A DNA stretch of 64,000 bases from Novosphingobium sp. EMRT-2 (GTDB taxonomy: Bacteria > Pseudomonadota > Alphaproteobacteria > Sphingomonadales > Sphingomonadaceae): positions 1,049,501 to 1,113,500 of the forward strand of contig NZ_CP039695.1 of the NCBI RefSeq assembly GCF_005145025.1. The letters are read 5' to 3'. Positions 8,237-16,377 of the stretch are shown here, one piece after another; within the stretch, counting starts at the first letter, position 1; each line of letters begins with the position of its first letter. Both the position numbers and the translations under genes were made by a program. The notes beneath the pieces were generated by a model that was not told where the DNA came from, did not search any database, and saw only the letters and a program-made list of their open reading frames with translations.

Positions 8237-9658
8237 TCAGTCCCCCGTCAGGATACGATCGACCAATTGCTTCACGCTGGGCGTGAAGTTGTTCGAATAG
8301 AACGGGTCCTGCTTGAAACGATAGGCCGCGTGGCCGGCGAACATGAGGTTCTGATCCACCGGGCCGCCGTGCGCGATGTCCTGCAACGTCTTCTGGATGC
8401 AGAAGCTGCGCGGATCGGCGAGCCGGCCGGTGGTATAGTCGTCATGATCCTTCCAGGACGAAAAGCCACAGTGGGAAAGACAGCCCATGCAATCGGCCTG
8501 ATCCTTGCGGATTTCCTCACGCTCGGCGGGCGTCACGAACACGATGGTATCGTCCGGCGTGCGTAGCGCATCGGTATAGCCCGCACCAAACCAGTTGCGC
8601 GCGCGATCGAGATCAGCCGGCGTAACCCAGAAGTTCTTGCCCTTCACCCCGACATCGAGCTGCACGGTGTGTTCGCCCGCCGCGACCTTGGAATAGGGAA
8701 TCTGGCGCTCCGAACGCGCTTCGAGATTGCGCAGGAAGGGATTGCGCACGGCCGAGCTGTAGAACCCCGTGGGGGAAAAGCGGTGCAGCAGCACGTCGCC
8801 CGGTTCCAGCGTGCGCAGATGGTCCTTCCACGCCTGCGGAATGGGGCTTTCGTGCGTCAGCAGCGGCCGCGTGCCGAACTGGAAGGCGATGCTGCCGAGT
8901 TCCGGATTGTCGATCCAGTCGTTCCATTCGCGCAGGAACCATACACCGCCGGCCATCACGATCGGCACGTCGTCCGAAACGCCTTCCTTGCGCATCGTAT
9001 CGCGCAGCGCGGCAACGCGGGGATAGGGATCTTCCGGCGTTAGCGGGTTTTCCGCATTCGACAGGCCATTATGGCCGCCCGCCAGCCACGGGTCCTCATA
9101 GACCACGGCGGCCATCAGATCGGAAACCTTGTGGTAGGCCCGCTTCCACAGCGCGCGAAAGGCGCGCGCGGATGAGACGATCGGCAGATAGTTGACGTTG
9201 AACCGCGCCGCGATTTCCGAGAGCTTGTAGGGCATCCCCGCGCCGCAGGTCACGCCGGTAACAAGGCCGCGCGTCTTTTCCAGCACGCCCTCCAGCACCT
9301 GCTGCGCACCGCCCATTTCCCACAACACGTTGATGTTGATCGCGCCACGCATGCCGTTGGGGCCGCTGGCGATATCATAGGCGCGCCGCACCTGCTCGAC
9401 CGCGCCGTCGATCGCGTAGCGGATCAGTTCCTCGTGCCGCTCACGGCGAGTCATGGCGTTGTAAATCTGCGGAATGATCTTGCCTTCGGCGTCATAGCTA
9501 TCGGCGTTGACGGCGCTGACCGTACCGATTCCGCCCGCAGCCGCCCATGCCCCCGAACTGGCATGATTGGTGGCCGCCACGCCCTTGCCGCCTTCAACCA
9601 GCGGCCAGACTTCACGGCCGCCATACAGAATCGGCTTCAACCCCTTGAACGCAGACAT
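8237..9658 (-). CDS. NAD(P)H-dependent flavin oxidoreductase / nitronate monooxygenase family
   Basis: TIM-barrel flavoprotein of the nitronate monooxygenase / enoyl-reductase FabK family, 473 residues, longer than the usual 320-380. Family features are the N-terminal GGKGVAATNHASSGAWAAAG with GGIGTVSA, the flavin-binding GVTCGAGMP, and VPIVMAGGVW. The extra C-terminal region contains three closely spaced cysteines, Cys390, Cys393 and Cys397 (CMGCLSHC), which could bind metal or an iron-sulfur cluster. The substrate is not evident: families like this include nitronate monooxygenases and enoyl-ACP reductases. It starts 9 bp from the end of the methyltransferase gene, so it may be the last gene of the prfB transcription unit. 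Confidence 0.8.
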   Translation of the reverse strand: MSAFKGLKPILYGGREVWPLVEGGKGVAATNHASSGAWAAAGGIGTVSAVNADSYDAEGKIIPQIYNAMTRRERHEELIRYAIDGAVEQVRRAYDIASGPNGMRGAININVLWEMGGAQQVLEGVLEKTRGLVTGVTCGAGMPYKLSEIAARFNVNYLPIVSSARAFRALWKRAYHKVSDLMAAVVYEDPWLAGGHNGLSNAENPLTPEDPYPRVAALRDTMRKEGVSDDVPIVMAGGVWFLREWNDWIDNPELGSIAFQFGTRPLLTHESPIPQAWKDHLRTLEPGDVLLHRFSPTGFYSSAVRNPFLRNLEARSERQIPYSKVAAGEHTVQLDVGVKGKNFWVTPADLDRARNWFGAGYTDALRTPDDTIVFVTPAEREEIRKDQADCMGCLSHCGFSSWKDHDDYTTGRLADPRSFCIQKTLQDIAHGGPVDQNLMFAGHAAYRFKQDPFYSNNFTPSVKQLVDRILTGD

Positions 9659-9667
9659 AAACCCCTC

Positions 9668-10429
9668 TCAACGACCCTTCGCGCGCGTGACCTGCCCGGC
9701 TTCCAGCCGACACGGCTTTATCTTACCGGGTTCGGGCCGCCTGGGCGCGGCTTCGAACTGTGCATAATAGCCCGCTATTTCGGGCTTACGTTGAAATTCA
9801 CTCAAGCGGAAGCCCACCGCCTCAAATTCGCAGAACAGAAGCGCCGGCGGCGTTCCGTGCTGTTCGGTCGGCCGGTCCAGATCGACCACGATCACGCGTC
9901 CACCCGGCCGCAGCGCGGGCCAGAGGCGCCACAGGAACGCATAGGGCTCCCCCACTTCGTGATACATGTGGATCAGGAACACGCGGTCGAAACTGTGTTC
10001 CGGAATGCGTGGATCGTCGACCGCGCCGGGCTTGATCGACACGTTGTCGAGCCGGTCATGCTCGACGCGCGCGCCCAGCTTGCGCAGCGCCGCCTCGTCG
10101 ATGTCCTGCGCCAATACGCGCCCCTTGGCGCCGACACGGGCCGCCAGACGGACGGTGTAATAGCCCTCGCCCGCGCCAATATCGGCCACGGTCATGCCCG
10201 GCTGGATCGCGGCCAGGTCCATGACCGTCTGCGCTTCCTTGCGGTTGTCGCGCTCCGCCTCGGTGGTGAAGCCACTGCCGCCCGGTCCCGATACGGGCCT
10301 GTCCGCACGCGGGAACGCCCGCGCAGTCGGAGCCCGATCCTCGTCGGACGGCCGCTGGCACGACGCCAGCGCCACGCAGGCCACCCCGATCAGGCCCGCC
10401 CGCAGGCCCAGGGCAGCCAGCCTGCTCAA
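9668..10429 (-). CDS. Exported (lipoprotein-type) class I SAM-dependent methyltransferase
   Basis: A 253-residue protein with an N-terminal signal and lipobox (VALASC, cysteine about residue 24) followed by a seven-strand Rossmann methyltransferase domain. The SAM-binding motif VADIGAGEGYYTVRL and the acidic post-motif AQDIDEAAL are intact. The start is a TTG whose last base pairs overlap the prfB stop (TTGA), suggesting translational coupling. A SAM-dependent enzyme with an export signal is odd because SAM is cytoplasmic; proteins of this kind are nevertheless found in many proteobacteria with no settled function. It lacks the NPPY motif of PrmC, so it is not the release-factor glutamine methyltransferase despite following prfB. 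Confidence 0.78.
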   Translation of the reverse strand: MSRLAALGLRAGLIGVACVALASCQRPSDEDRAPTARAFPRADRPVSGPGGSGFTTEAERDNRKEAQTVMDLAAIQPGMTVADIGAGEGYYTVRLAARVGAKGRVLAQDIDEAALRKLGARVEHDRLDNVSIKPGAVDDPRIPEHSFDRVFLIHMYHEVGEPYAFLWRLWPALRPGGRVIVVDLDRPTEQHGTPPALLFCEFEAVGFRLSEFQRKPEIAGYYAQFEAAPRRPEPGKIKPCRLEAGQVTRAKGR

Positions 10430-11553
10430 TCGTCGTCTTCCACGGCGACCTTTTCGCCGGTCACCTTTTGCGAGAGCGCCGCCGCCATGAACGGATCGAG
10501 CGCGCCATCCAGCACGTCCGTGGGATTGGTCGAAACCACACCGGTGCGCAGGTCCTTCACCTGCTGGTAGGGCTGCAACACGTAGGAACGGATCTGGTGG
10601 CCCCAGCCGATCTCGGTCTTGGCGGCATATTCGCCGCTGGCCGCCGCCTCGCGCTTGGCCAGTTCGGCTTCGTAGATCCGCGCCTTCAGCATGTTCATCG
10701 CGGTCGCGCGGTTCTTGTGCTGCGAACGGTCGTTCTGGCTGGCGACGATGATGCCGGTCGGCACGTGGGTGATGCGCACCGCCGAATCGGTCGTGTTGAC
10801 GTGCTGCCCGCCCGCGCCCGACGCACGGTAGGTATCGATCTTCAGGTCGGCCGGATTGATATCGACCTCGATGTTGTCGTCGATTTCGGGATAGACCCAG
10901 ACCGAGCTGAACGAGGTGTGCCGCCGCGCCGAGCTGTCATAGGGGCTGATGCGGACGAGGCGGTGGACGCCGCTTTCCGTCTTGGCATAGCCATAGGCGT
11001 TCTCGCCCTTGATCAGCAGCGTGGCCGACTTGATGCCAGCGGCTTCGCCGGCGTGGTAATCGACCAGATCGACCTTGTAGCCATGCCGCTCGGCCCAGCG
11101 CGTGTACATGCGCTGGAGCATTTCCGCCCAGTCCTGGCTTTCGGTGCCGCCCGCGCCGGCGTGGACTTCGAGATAGGCGTTGTTGGCGTCGGCCTCGCCG
11201 GCCAACAATGCCTGCACCTTGTCGTTGTCCGCCCGTTCGGCCAGCGCCGCCAGCGTCGCCAGCCCTTCGTTAATGGTGGCTTCGTCGTCCTCCATCTCGC
11301 CCAGTTCGACGAACTCAATCGCGTCGGCCATTTCCTGACCGATCTGGTTGACTGTGCCGATCGCGGCTTCCAGCCGGCGACGCTCGCGCATCACTTCCTC
11401 GGCCTTCTTGGGATCGTCCCACAGCTTCGGGTCTTCGACCCGCGCGTTCAGCTCATCGAGCCGGCGAACGGCGCGATCCCAATCGAGGAACTTGCGCACC
11501 AGCGCCAGCGACGCTTCGATGCGATCGATATGAGCCTGACCTTCGGCCCGCAT
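10426..11553 (-). CDS. prfB: Peptide chain release factor 2
   Basis: RF2 recognises UGA and UAA stop codons and triggers peptide release. The 375-residue protein has the catalytic GGQ at 248-250 ([16 protein letters not shown]). The codon-recognition tripeptide, SPF in E. coli, reads SPY here (203-205, [15 protein letters not shown]). The reading frame is continuous through RKFLDWD, the place where E. coli has its programmed +1 frameshift, so that autoregulatory device is absent. The ATG at 11553 gives the full N-terminal helical domain. It overlaps the downstream methyltransferase by 4 bp. Confidence 0.97.
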   Translation of the reverse strand: MRAEGQAHIDRIEASLALVRKFLDWDRAVRRLDELNARVEDPKLWDDPKKAEEVMRERRRLEAAIGTVNQIGQEMADAIEFVELGEMEDDEATINEGLATLAALAERADNDKVQALLAGEADANNAYLEVHAGAGGTESQDWAEMLQRMYTRWAERHGYKVDLVDYHAGEAAGIKSATLLIKGENAYGYAKTESGVHRLVRISPYDSSARRHTSFSSVWVYPEIDDNIEVDINPADLKIDTYRASGAGGQHVNTTDSAVRITHVPTGIIVASQNDRSQHKNRATAMNMLKARIYEAELAKREAAASGEYAAKTEIGWGHQIRSYVLQPYQQVKDLRTGVVSTNPTDVLDGALDPFMAAALSQKVTGEKVAVEDDD

Positions 11554-11666
11554 GATACCTGAACTCCGTAAATGAGCGGAACCGCTTAGCGAAGCGGCGC
11601 GCCAAGTAAAGGCCGGTTGTCACTGCCCGGCGCCCGCCGATGCGGGTTATGATGCTCGAAGAGGGC

Positions 11667-12215
11667 CTAGCGCCGCGCGCGCAGGCGCTGCACCGCTTCC
11701 AGGGTCAGGCGAACGTGATCGCGATAGTCCATGTCCGAATGCACCAGCACGACCCGGCCATCCCGCCCGATCACATAGCTGGTGCGCTTGGTCAGTCCGG
11801 TGGACGTGCCATCGCGCTTGAGATCGACGTCATACGCGGCGATCACCTGCGGCGTCGCGGCGGCCACGGCGAACTTGTCGCGGCAGGCTTCGCGCGAAAA
11901 CTTCTGCAGCGTCGGCAGGTCATCGGCGGACATCCCGACCACGGTGGCCCCGGCGGCGCGGAACTGGTCCGTAGCCTCGGCAAAGGCGTGCGCTTCCAGC
12001 GTGCAGCCCTGCGTGAAGGCCTTGGGGTAGAAATAGAGCACGACCGGGCCACGGCGCAGCGCCTGACGCAGGTTGAACTGGAACGTCCGCCCGCCCAGCG
12101 CGCCTTGCGCGGCGAAATCCGGCGCGCGCGCGCCTTGCGGCAGTTCCGCCTGCGCGGCGAACGGAAGAACGAGGGCGACGGCCGCGGCGGCGACCTTGAT
12201 GGAGCGTGGGATCAT
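11667..12215 (-). CDS. Periplasmic peroxiredoxin (AhpC/TSA, BCP-like)
   Basis: A 182-residue thiol peroxidase with a signal peptide (VAAAAVALVLPFAAQA, cleavage about residue 23). The peroxidatic cysteine is Cys71 in YPKAFTQGCTLEAHAF, which matches the BCP/PrxQ pattern except that the usual Pro-Gly-Cys reads Gln-Gly-Cys. A second cysteine at 111 (REACRDKF) could act as the resolving residue. It would reduce peroxides in the periplasm. The ATG at 12215 has a G-rich GGGGGA directly upstream; a longer reading in frame covers 62 residues of low-complexity Arg/Ala sequence and is rejected. It lies 88 bp downstream of the PBP1A gene on the same strand. Confidence 0.85.
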   Translation of the reverse strand: MIPRSIKVAAAAVALVLPFAAQAELPQGARAPDFAAQGALGGRTFQFNLRQALRRGPVVLYFYPKAFTQGCTLEAHAFAEATDQFRAAGATVVGMSADDLPTLQKFSREACRDKFAVAAATPQVIAAYDVDLKRDGTSTGLTKRTSYVIGRDGRVVLVHSDMDYRDHVRLTLEAVQRLRARR

Positions 12216-12303
12216 TCCCCCGGTATAGCAGGCTCCGCGCCGCGCGGGGAGATGCCAAAACGCGAGCTGCCCGATAGGGCGGCGACGCGCCAACAGGGCC
12301 GGG

Positions 12304-14817
12304 TCAGTAGATCCCGCCCTGTTCCTCCACGAAGCCTTCCTCCCCGCCTTCGGGCGCGGCTGCGGGCCCATGGCGCGCGGCGCGGGCGCGGCGCAGCGCA
12401 TCGAGCACGGCTTCCTTGGTCGTCAGTTCTTCCTGGTGGATCGTGCGCCGTGGCTCGGTATCGGGCTTGAACGCCTCCCAGATCACCGACGCCTTGGGTT
12501 CGTCGTTGTTCGGCATGCCGCCGAACACGCGCTTGCCTGAAACGCGGTCGATGCGGACCATGCGCACGCCTTCGGGCACCGGGAACGGCACATCGGCCCA
12601 GCGCGCGCGGGTGGACTGGACGAACTGCTTGAAGATCGGCGCGGCGATGCGGCCGCCTTGCGCATAGCCACCCAGGCTGCGCGGCTGGTCGTAGCCCATA
12701 TAGACACCGGCGATGATGTCGGGCGAACCGCCCACGAACCACACATTCGTCGGACCGGACGTGGTGCCGGTCTTGCCGAACAGCGGCAGGTTGAGATCGC
12801 GCAGCGTGACCGCCGTGCCGCGAATGACCACGCCTTCGAGCATGTGAACGACCTGGTAGGCGGTGCGCGCGTCCATCACCTGACGCCCCGACGGCTTGAG
12901 GCGCGGCATGGGCTTGCCGTCCCACCGCGCCATGTTGCACCCGTCGCATGGGCGGTTGTCGGCGCGCCACACGACCTTGCCGTTGCGGTCCTGCACGAAA
13001 TCGACCACCGACGGTTCATGCTGGCGACCATGGTTGGCCAGCGCCGAATAGGCGTTGACCATGCGCAGCACCGTTGTGTCTCCGGCGCCGAGCGCCATGG
13101 ACAGGAACGGCTTGTAATCGCCGATGCCGACATCGCGGATCGTCTTCACCACGCGATCCATGCCGGTATCGTTGGCGATGCGCACGGTCATCAGGTTGCG
13201 CGACTGTTCGAGGCCCCAGCGCATCGTGTGGCTGCCCGAACCGCCTTCGCCACCGAAGTTGCGGAAGCACTTCTGGCCCAGCGCCGCGCCCTGATAGACG
13301 CAGAACGTGCCATCGACGACCATCGAGGCCGGCGTCATCCCGTTGTCGAGGCCGGTGGCATAGACGAAGGGCTTGATCGTGGAGCCGGGCTGGCGCTGTG
13401 CCTGCGTGGCGCGGTTGAACGAGCCAAGCCGCGCATCGAAACCGCCCTGCATGGCCAGCACGCGCCCGCTCTGCGGGTCTTCCACCACCATCCCGCCCGA
13501 GACTTCCGGCACCGTCCGCACCGCCCAGGCGTTGCCGTTGGGCGCAACCGTGATCACATCGCCCGGCTTCATCGCCTGCGGCATGCCATAGAGCGGCCCG
13601 GTGCTGCCATCGGCAAAACCAATCTTGCCGCTATCGCCGCTGCGCGACAGCACCACGCCGACACGCCAGTCGAGATAGCGGATCGAGAGGTTGCTGGTGA
13701 TAAGCTGGGTCTGCCAGTTGCCATCGGAGAGGTCGATCGTCGCCACCGGCCCGTGCCAGGGCCGTCCACCCGAATAGCGCAGCAGGCCCGCGCGCAAAGC
13801 GTCCTGCGCCGCCGTCTGCAACTGAGTATCGAGCGAGGTCCGCACCCACAGCCCGCCAGCATAGACGCTGTTGGGGCCATCCTCGGCCTTTTCGCCGAAC
13901 TTGTCGATCAGCTGGCGGCGCACTTCCTCCAGGAAATAGCCGGCATCGGCCGTGTAATTCTCCGCCCGCCGGGGCACGAGGCCGAGCGGCTGCGCCTTGG
14001 CTTCATTCGCCTGCGCCTGCGTGGCCCAGCCGTTGCGGACCATCTGGTCCAGAACCCAGTTGCGGCGCGTCACCGCCTCGTCATGGAACCGGGCGCGGCC
14101 ATACTTCTCCGGCGCCTTGGGCAGGATGGCAAGGAAAGCCACCTCGTGCAGCTTGAGATCGCCCACGTCCTTGTCGAAGTACGCGCGCGCCGCCGCCTGC
14201 ACGCCGAAGCTCTGTCGTCCCAGCGGGATTTCGTTCAAGTAGAGTTCGAGGATCTGCTGCTTGGTCAGCACGCCCTCGATGCGCCGTGCCAGGATCAGTT
14301 CCTTGAGCTTGCGCGTGATCGAGTATTCGTCGCCCAGCAGGATGTTCTTGGCGACCTGCTGGGTGATCGTGGACCCGCCCCGCGCGCGCTGGCCGGAGCC
14401 GAACTTGGTGGCATAATCGAACACCGCGCCGACAAAGCCGGTGTAATCGATGCCGCCGTGCGTCCAGAACGTCTTGTCCTCGGCAGAAAGGAACGCGTTG
14501 ATCAGCGGCTCGGGGAAATCCACGAAGCGCAGTTGCACGCGCCGTTCGCGCGCATAGGACGAAACGATCTCGCCATCCGCGCCGCGCACCATCGTGGGCA
14601 GCGGCGGCTGATAGGTCAGCAGCTTGTCCGCCGAAGGCAGCCCGCGCGCCACGAAGACCCAGACGAGGAGATAGAGCGCGACCACCGCGCCCAGGGCGTA
14701 GCCCCCGAAACGGAACCACTTCCTTTCGCGCCAAGAGTGGCGGAACCATGCGACCAGCCCCGATGCCTCGCGGCGAATGCGGTAGCTGATGCTCTGCTGG
14801 GGCGTATCTTCGGCCAT
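12304..14817 (-). CDS. mrcA: Penicillin-binding protein 1A (bifunctional glycosyltransferase/transpeptidase)
   Basis: Class A PBP of 837 residues that polymerises and cross-links peptidoglycan. An inner-membrane anchor spans about 37-58. The glycosyltransferase domain has the catalytic Glu113 in SAEDKTFWTHGG and GGSTITQQ (147-154). An OB-like insert follows. The transpeptidase domain has the nucleophile motif STIK (Ser479-Lys482), SRN (539-541) and GKTGTTSG near residue 685. The tail is charged. Length and order fit PBP1A. It is followed downstream by the peroxiredoxin and preceded 52 bp upstream by the amidase, so wall synthesis and wall remodelling genes are adjacent. Confidence 0.96.
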   Translation of the reverse strand: MAEDTPQQSISYRIRREASGLVAWFRHSWRERKWFRFGGYALGAVVALYLLVWVFVARGLPSADKLLTYQPPLPTMVRGADGEIVSSYARERRVQLRFVDFPEPLINAFLSAEDKTFWTHGGIDYTGFVGAVFDYATKFGSGQRARGGSTITQQVAKNILLGDEYSITRKLKELILARRIEGVLTKQQILELYLNEIPLGRQSFGVQAAARAYFDKDVGDLKLHEVAFLAILPKAPEKYGRARFHDEAVTRRNWVLDQMVRNGWATQAQANEAKAQPLGLVPRRAENYTADAGYFLEEVRRQLIDKFGEKAEDGPNSVYAGGLWVRTSLDTQLQTAAQDALRAGLLRYSGGRPWHGPVATIDLSDGNWQTQLITSNLSIRYLDWRVGVVLSRSGDSGKIGFADGSTGPLYGMPQAMKPGDVITVAPNGNAWAVRTVPEVSGGMVVEDPQSGRVLAMQGGFDARLGSFNRATQAQRQPGSTIKPFVYATGLDNGMTPASMVVDGTFCVYQGAALGQKCFRNFGGEGGSGSHTMRWGLEQSRNLMTVRIANDTGMDRVVKTIRDVGIGDYKPFLSMALGAGDTTVLRMVNAYSALANHGRQHEPSVVDFVQDRNGKVVWRADNRPCDGCNMARWDGKPMPRLKPSGRQVMDARTAYQVVHMLEGVVIRGTAVTLRDLNLPLFGKTGTTSGPTNVWFVGGSPDIIAGVYMGYDQPRSLGGYAQGGRIAAPIFKQFVQSTRARWADVPFPVPEGVRMVRIDRVSGKRVFGGMPNNDEPKASVIWEAFKPDTEPRRTIHQEELTTKEAVLDALRRARAARHGPAAAPEGGEEGFVEEQGGIY

Positions 14818-14869
14818 CGTGCGCGCCCTCTAGCACGCCCTTTCCGTCAGAAGCCAGTGGGCGCGCGCA

Positions 14870-15745
14870 TCATGGAGCAATCCCTGCCGCCTCCTGCCGG
14901 GCCAGGAAAATTTCCACGGCCTGCGCCACCCTTGCCGCGAACTGTTTGCGCCAGGCAGGATCGATCAGGCGCCGCGCATCGTCGGGGCTGCTGATATAGC
15001 CCGCCTCCACCAGCACCGAAGGAAGATCCAGCGATTTCAGCACGACGAAGGCGGCCTGTCGCTGCGGATTGGCGTGAAACGTGAGCGCCCCCTGACCTTC
15101 CCGCACCACCAGATCGGAGAAACGCTGCGACCGCTCGCGCATCTCGCGCCGGGAAAGATCGACCAGAATGGTCGCCACCGCGCTGGACTTGCCGCCAAGC
15201 GCGACGCCGTTCACGTCATCGGCGCGGTTTTCGCGCTGCGCCACCTGATCGGCGACCGCATCGGAACCGCGATCCGACAGGGTATAGACCGTTGCTCCGT
15301 GCGCGTCCGGCGTCTCCGCCGCATCCGCGTGAATCGACACGAACAGGTCAGCCTTCAACTGGCGGGCGATACCGGCGCGCTCCTCGAGCACCAGAAACCG
15401 GTCGCTGTCGCGCGTCATCGCCACGCGCACGCGGCCATCGGCCAGCAACGCATCGCGCAGCGCCTTGGCCAGCGCCAGCGTGACGTTCTTCTCGCGCAGG
15501 GTGCCCTCGCCGCTCGCCCCCGGATCGTGACCGCCATGGCCGGCATCGATCACGACCAGCGGCCGGCTGGCGTCCGCCGGCCCTTCGACAGGAGGTAGGC
15601 CGATCCCGCGCGATCCATCGGGCAGCGTCAGCCGCAGGACATACCCGACGCCGGGATTGCCGATGCCCACCACGAAATATCCCCACAGCAGCAAGGCCGC
15701 CAACGGCAGCACAAACCCCGCGATGATCCCGACCCGCCGCAACAT
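14870..15745 (-). CDS. N-acetylmuramoyl-L-alanine amidase (AmiC-type)
   Basis: Zinc amidase that cleaves the amide bond between N-acetylmuramic acid and the stem peptide, used in septum splitting. The 291-residue product has a membrane-anchor or signal segment (about 5-28). The Amidase_3 domain shows the zinc ligand His70 in VIDAGHGGHDPGA, a conserved glutamate just after it (TLREKN), and the third ligand in FVSIHADAAE. No AMIN domain is present, so the protein is short at its N-terminus compared with E. coli AmiC. It is the first gene of the minus-strand run with PBP1A and is divergent from rne across a 632-bp gap. Confidence 0.92.
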   Translation of the reverse strand: MLRRVGIIAGFVLPLAALLLWGYFVVGIGNPGVGYVLRLTLPDGSRGIGLPPVEGPADASRPLVVIDAGHGGHDPGASGEGTLREKNVTLALAKALRDALLADGRVRVAMTRDSDRFLVLEERAGIARQLKADLFVSIHADAAETPDAHGATVYTLSDRGSDAVADQVAQRENRADDVNGVALGGKSSAVATILVDLSRREMRERSQRFSDLVVREGQGALTFHANPQRQAAFVVLKSLDLPSVLVEAGYISSPDDARRLIDPAWRKQFAARVAQAVEIFLARQEAAGIAP

Positions 15746-16377
15746 CGCCGTCCGCTATGCAGGTCCGGTTTCGGTCGGTCCAGCCGGAATCGCGGAACGG
15801 CGGTGCGCCACCCGTGGGAAAGGCCGCGGAAAATCATCGCCATTGTTTTAATTGCTGGTTTGGATTTGTAATGCTAGCACCGTTCCACCGGGGCAAGCCA
15901 GCACCGGCACCAGCCTTGAATATGCCCTTCCTGACCCCATTTGACCGGGCAGAACGGCGGACCCGGGCAACGTGGAGCCGCTGGCAAAAATCCGGAACGC
16001 GGGGATGACGAAGCAGAAACGCTCACTCACCCGCGCCGTGAAGGTTGATGCTGTGATGATGAGCCGAGTTTCGATTGAGCAGAAGCGCCCCGGAAGGGCC
16101 GCTCGCGCTTGGTCGATCCCACTTCCGACGGGCCGGAGCCTGACGGAAGCCGGCGCGCGCATTTCGCCGCGCATTGTCAGCACTGCAGACGCAAACCAAC
16201 CGCCGCCGGGCGGAGAGCGCCATAGGACCGAGGTCCAGGCGCTCCGAACCGGCATTTCCGCATTCGCGATACGTCATGGCCGGGCCATCGCCCGGCCGTC
16301 CGGCGTTCGCGCTTCACTAAAGAACCGCGCCCGGTACCCGGATACAATCCCGTGGCGGCGCGGCTGGAGATTCCATA
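15746..16377. other. 632-bp gene-free region; rne leader and divergent promoter zone
   Basis: No gene with convincing composition is seen on either strand. The part next to rne is probably a long 5' untranslated leader: it contains a perfect 8-bp stem with a CATC loop at 16278-16297. The only AT-rich stretch, 15839-15875, is a candidate promoter. Long structured leaders are known to mediate RNase E autoregulation in enterobacteria; whether that holds here is inference. Confidence 0.5.
15843..15872 (+). promoter_or_regulatory. Candidate sigma-70-type promoter upstream of rne
   Basis: TTGTTT (15843-15848) and TGTAAT (15867-15872) are separated by 18 bases in the single AT-rich patch of this otherwise GC-rich region. 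If used, it would give an rne leader of about 500 nt. The match is moderate and there is no experimental support. Confidence 0.3.

Noticed and set aside
11484..11520. Programmed +1 frameshift in prfB
   Set aside because: The frame is continuous from the ATG through RKFLDWD with no in-frame TGA, so no frameshift is needed.
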